This document shows, in pieces, positions 62,114-64,000 of a stretch of DNA of 64,000 nucleotides. Location of the stretch: positions 1-64,000 of the forward strand of contig CALZFC010000251.1 in assembly GCA_945643635.1 (NCBI GenBank), written 5' to 3'. Within the stretch, counting starts at the first letter, position 1. Each line of letters opens with the position of its first letter. This stretch comes from Allodiplogaster sudhausi. Taxonomy: Eukaryota; Nematoda; Chromadorea; Rhabditida; Diplogasteridae. The notes under the pieces are model-generated. The model was not told the DNA's origin, searched no databases, and was given only the letters and a program-made list of their open reading frames with translations. The position numbers and the translations under genes are program-made.

Positions 62114-64000
62114 ATGAACCGATTTCTGCTACTTGCTCTGTTTGCCACGCTAGTCGCAACGCTGCCGACGCTGCCAAAGCAGAATGCAGAGACAAATGAC
62201 GAGGTAGTCGCCTCGGAGCACGCACTCGAGGAGAAGCACGAGCTAGATGAGCACCAAGATGGCGATGAGGAAGATTCAACTGATCTGACTGATAGTAGCC
62301 GCCATCACCATCACCATCACCACCATCATCACCACCATCATCATGGCCGCAAAGTGAGTTTGTTTCACTAGGAAGTATTGAGAATTCAATCTAATGCTTA
62401 TTAGTAAATCTAATTAATTTATGAACATACAATAAACAGAAAAAAACATCTTTCCTTTCAATGTGAGTTATATACACAGATGCGCTCTTCTATTTAATTA
62501 AATTTCTGAATACACTTAAAACTTTTTTTCAGACAACAACAACAACAACACGGCGGCCCCCGCGTACGAGACGAACTCGCCGCCCGCGCTACACAACGAC
62601 GACCACGCGCCGAACGCGGCGTCCGAAGCGAACGACAACACCGATTAATACAACGACCACGACACGGCGAACGAAGCATCCGAAGAAGACAACTACCCCC
62701 ATTCCAACCACAACTACTCATGCATCAACTTTCACTTCCACCCCGCTTAGCACATCAACCGCCCGTTTCACGACAAAGACAACCCAAGAGTTTTCGACAA
62801 CATCATTCGTGCCATCCACGACAGCAGCAGAGCATGCCACATCCAAGAAGACGACGGCAGAGGCTGAATCAACTGCAACGTCCAGGACACCCTTCCATGA
62901 TCCAACACCAGAACCTGAAGAGCCATCGACTGCTCGCCCAGTAGAGCCATCGACTGCTCTGCCGGAAGAGCCGTCGACTACTCAACCTGATGAGCCATCC
63001 ACCGCTCAGCCTGAACAACCATCGACTGCTCAGCCTGATGACCCATCCACCGCTCAGTCAGCCGAGCCGTCCACCGCTGAGCCGGACGAGCCATCGACTG
63101 TGCAGCCGAAAGAACAATCAACTTCTCAGCCAGATGAGCCATCCACCGCTCAGCCTGAACAACCATCGACTGCTCAGCCTGACGAACCATCGACTGCACA
63201 GCCTGACGAACCTTCCACAGCGCAGCCAGTCGAGCCCTCGACTGTGCAGCCGAAAGAACCATCAACTTCTCAGCCTGATGAGCCATCCACCGCTCAGCCT
63301 GAACAACCATCGACTGCTCAGCCAGATGACCCATCCACCGCTCAGCCAGTCGAGCCTTCGACTGTGCAGCCGAAAGAACAATCAACTTCTCAGCCAGATG
63401 AGCCATCCACCGCTCAGCCTGAACAACCATCGACTGTTCAGCCTGAAGAACCATCGACTGCTCAGCCTAGCGAACCATCGACTGCTAAGCCAGACGAGCC
63501 ATCCACTGCCCAGCCTGAAGAACCATCGACTGCTCAGCCAGACGAGCCTTCCACTGCACAGCCTGAAGAACCATCAACTGCTCAGCCTAACGAGCCATCC
63601 TCCGCTCAGTCGGAAGAACCATCGACAGCTCAGCCTAGCGAACCATCGACTGCTAAGCCAGACGAGCCATCCACTGCTCAGCCTGAAGAACCATCGACTG
63701 CTCAGCCAGACGAACCATCCACCGCTCAGCCGGAAGAACCATCGACTGCTCAGCCAGATGAACCATCCACCGCACAGTCGGAAGAACCATCCACTGCTCA
63801 ACCTGATGAGCCATCCACCGCTCAGCCTGAAGAACCATCAACTGCTCAGCCTGACGAACCAGCCACCGCACAGTCGGAAGAACCATCGACTGCTCAGCCT
63901 GACGAGCCATCCTCCGCTCAGCCTGAACAACCATCGACTGCTCAGCCTGAAGAACCATCGACTGCGCAGCCTGAAGATCCATCAACTGCTCAGCCTGACG
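62114..64000 (+). CDS. Poly-His, Arg/Thr-rich, octapeptide-repeat mucin-like protein (partial)
   Basis: Family not recognised. Exon 1 (62,114-62,353, 80 residues): signal peptide (about 1-17), an acidic linker (EEKHELDEHQDGDEED), then 14 consecutive histidines (64-77) from mixed CAT/CAC codons. GT-AG intron 62,354-62,532. Exon 2 is open from 62,533 to the window end: six Thr, then Arg/Pro/Thr repeats (TTTTTRRTRRPKRTTT), a Ser/Thr-rich mucin stretch, and from 62,914 tandem octapeptides of type P-[DE]-E-P-S-T-A-Q, 45 full copies plus 7 nt with no indel. At least 569 residues, truncated by the window. Secreted and probably heavily O-glycosylated on Ser/Thr; His, Arg and acidic blocks suggest metal or polyanion binding, which is inference. 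Shares its layout with the gene at 53,855-54,541. Confidence 0.85.
62303..62344 (+). repeat. 14-codon histidine tract
   Basis: Fourteen His codons, eight CAT and six CAC in irregular order. The codon mixture argues against simple trinucleotide slippage or a cloning tag. Confidence 0.9.
62914..64000 (+). repeat. 24-bp coding minisatellite (octapeptide array)
   Basis: 1,087 bp equal 45 units of 24 bp plus 7 bp, perfectly in register, and the array continues past the window. CCATCGACTGCT and CCATCCACCGCT forms often alternate, hinting at a 48-bp dimer. A marker unit (GTGCAGCCGAAAGAA) recurs at about 63,100, 63,244 and 63,364, spacings of 144 and 120 bp, so blocks of five or six units were duplicated. 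Confidence 0.9.

Noticed and set aside
62303..62344. 14-His run as an affinity tag from a cloning vector
   Set aside because: It lies inside a native exon with signal peptide, mixed codons and a downstream intron, and a paralogue has eight histidines at the same place.
62978..63985. Long reverse-strand ORFs rich in Gln, Ala, Met and Trp
   Set aside because: They are shadows of the 24-bp coding repeat, which leaves several frames open. The forward frame continues from a signal peptide and a proper intron.

Overview
The window looks like chromosomal DNA from an animal, most probably a nematode. The evidence is a 14-exon GT-AG gene, two secreted transthyretin-like (TTL) genes of the type that is large and characteristic in nematodes, and splice acceptors a few bases upstream of start codons, as expected with spliced-leader trans-splicing. 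No species can be named from the sequence alone.

Positions 1 to 48,428 (three quarters of the window) are one tandem satellite with a monomer of about 142 bp, roughly 340 copies. Monomers read forward up to 33,760 and in reverse from about 33,776 to the end. Rare monomer variants recur in mirror order on both sides of the switch. The array is therefore a giant imperfect palindrome, arms more than 10 kb, centred near 34.2 kb with an 856-bp asymmetric core. The most divergent monomers sit around the centre (27 to 41 kb). The outer left part is homogeneous, and the outer right part is an exact 2,140-bp, 15-monomer higher-order repeat. The array carries no credible gene and ends abruptly at 48,428.

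Positions 48,429 to 64,000 are ordinary gene-bearing DNA. A complete Xaa-Pro dipeptidase (prolidase, PEPD) gene runs forward at 49,416-53,677; all five metal ligands are present. Next come four secreted-protein genes in mirror order: a poly-His/mucin gene (-, 53,855-54,541), a TTL gene (-, 55,351-56,104), a second TTL gene (+, 58,330-59,255) and a second poly-His/mucin gene (+, 62,114 to beyond the window). This suggests an ancient inverted duplication of a TTL plus mucin pair. A perfect 12-bp hairpin in a GC-rich island lies almost at its centre (57,175-57,205).

The two mucin-like proteins share an unusual layout: signal peptide, acidic/Ser-rich linker, a run of 8 or 14 histidines, an Arg/Thr/Pro-rich basic stretch, then a Ser/Thr-rich domain. 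One has an in-frame TGA and a GPI-type tail. The other carries at least 45 in-register copies of an octapeptide. I could not assign this architecture to a family I know, and it is the best candidate for something undescribed at protein level. The satellite palindrome is the most striking DNA structure.
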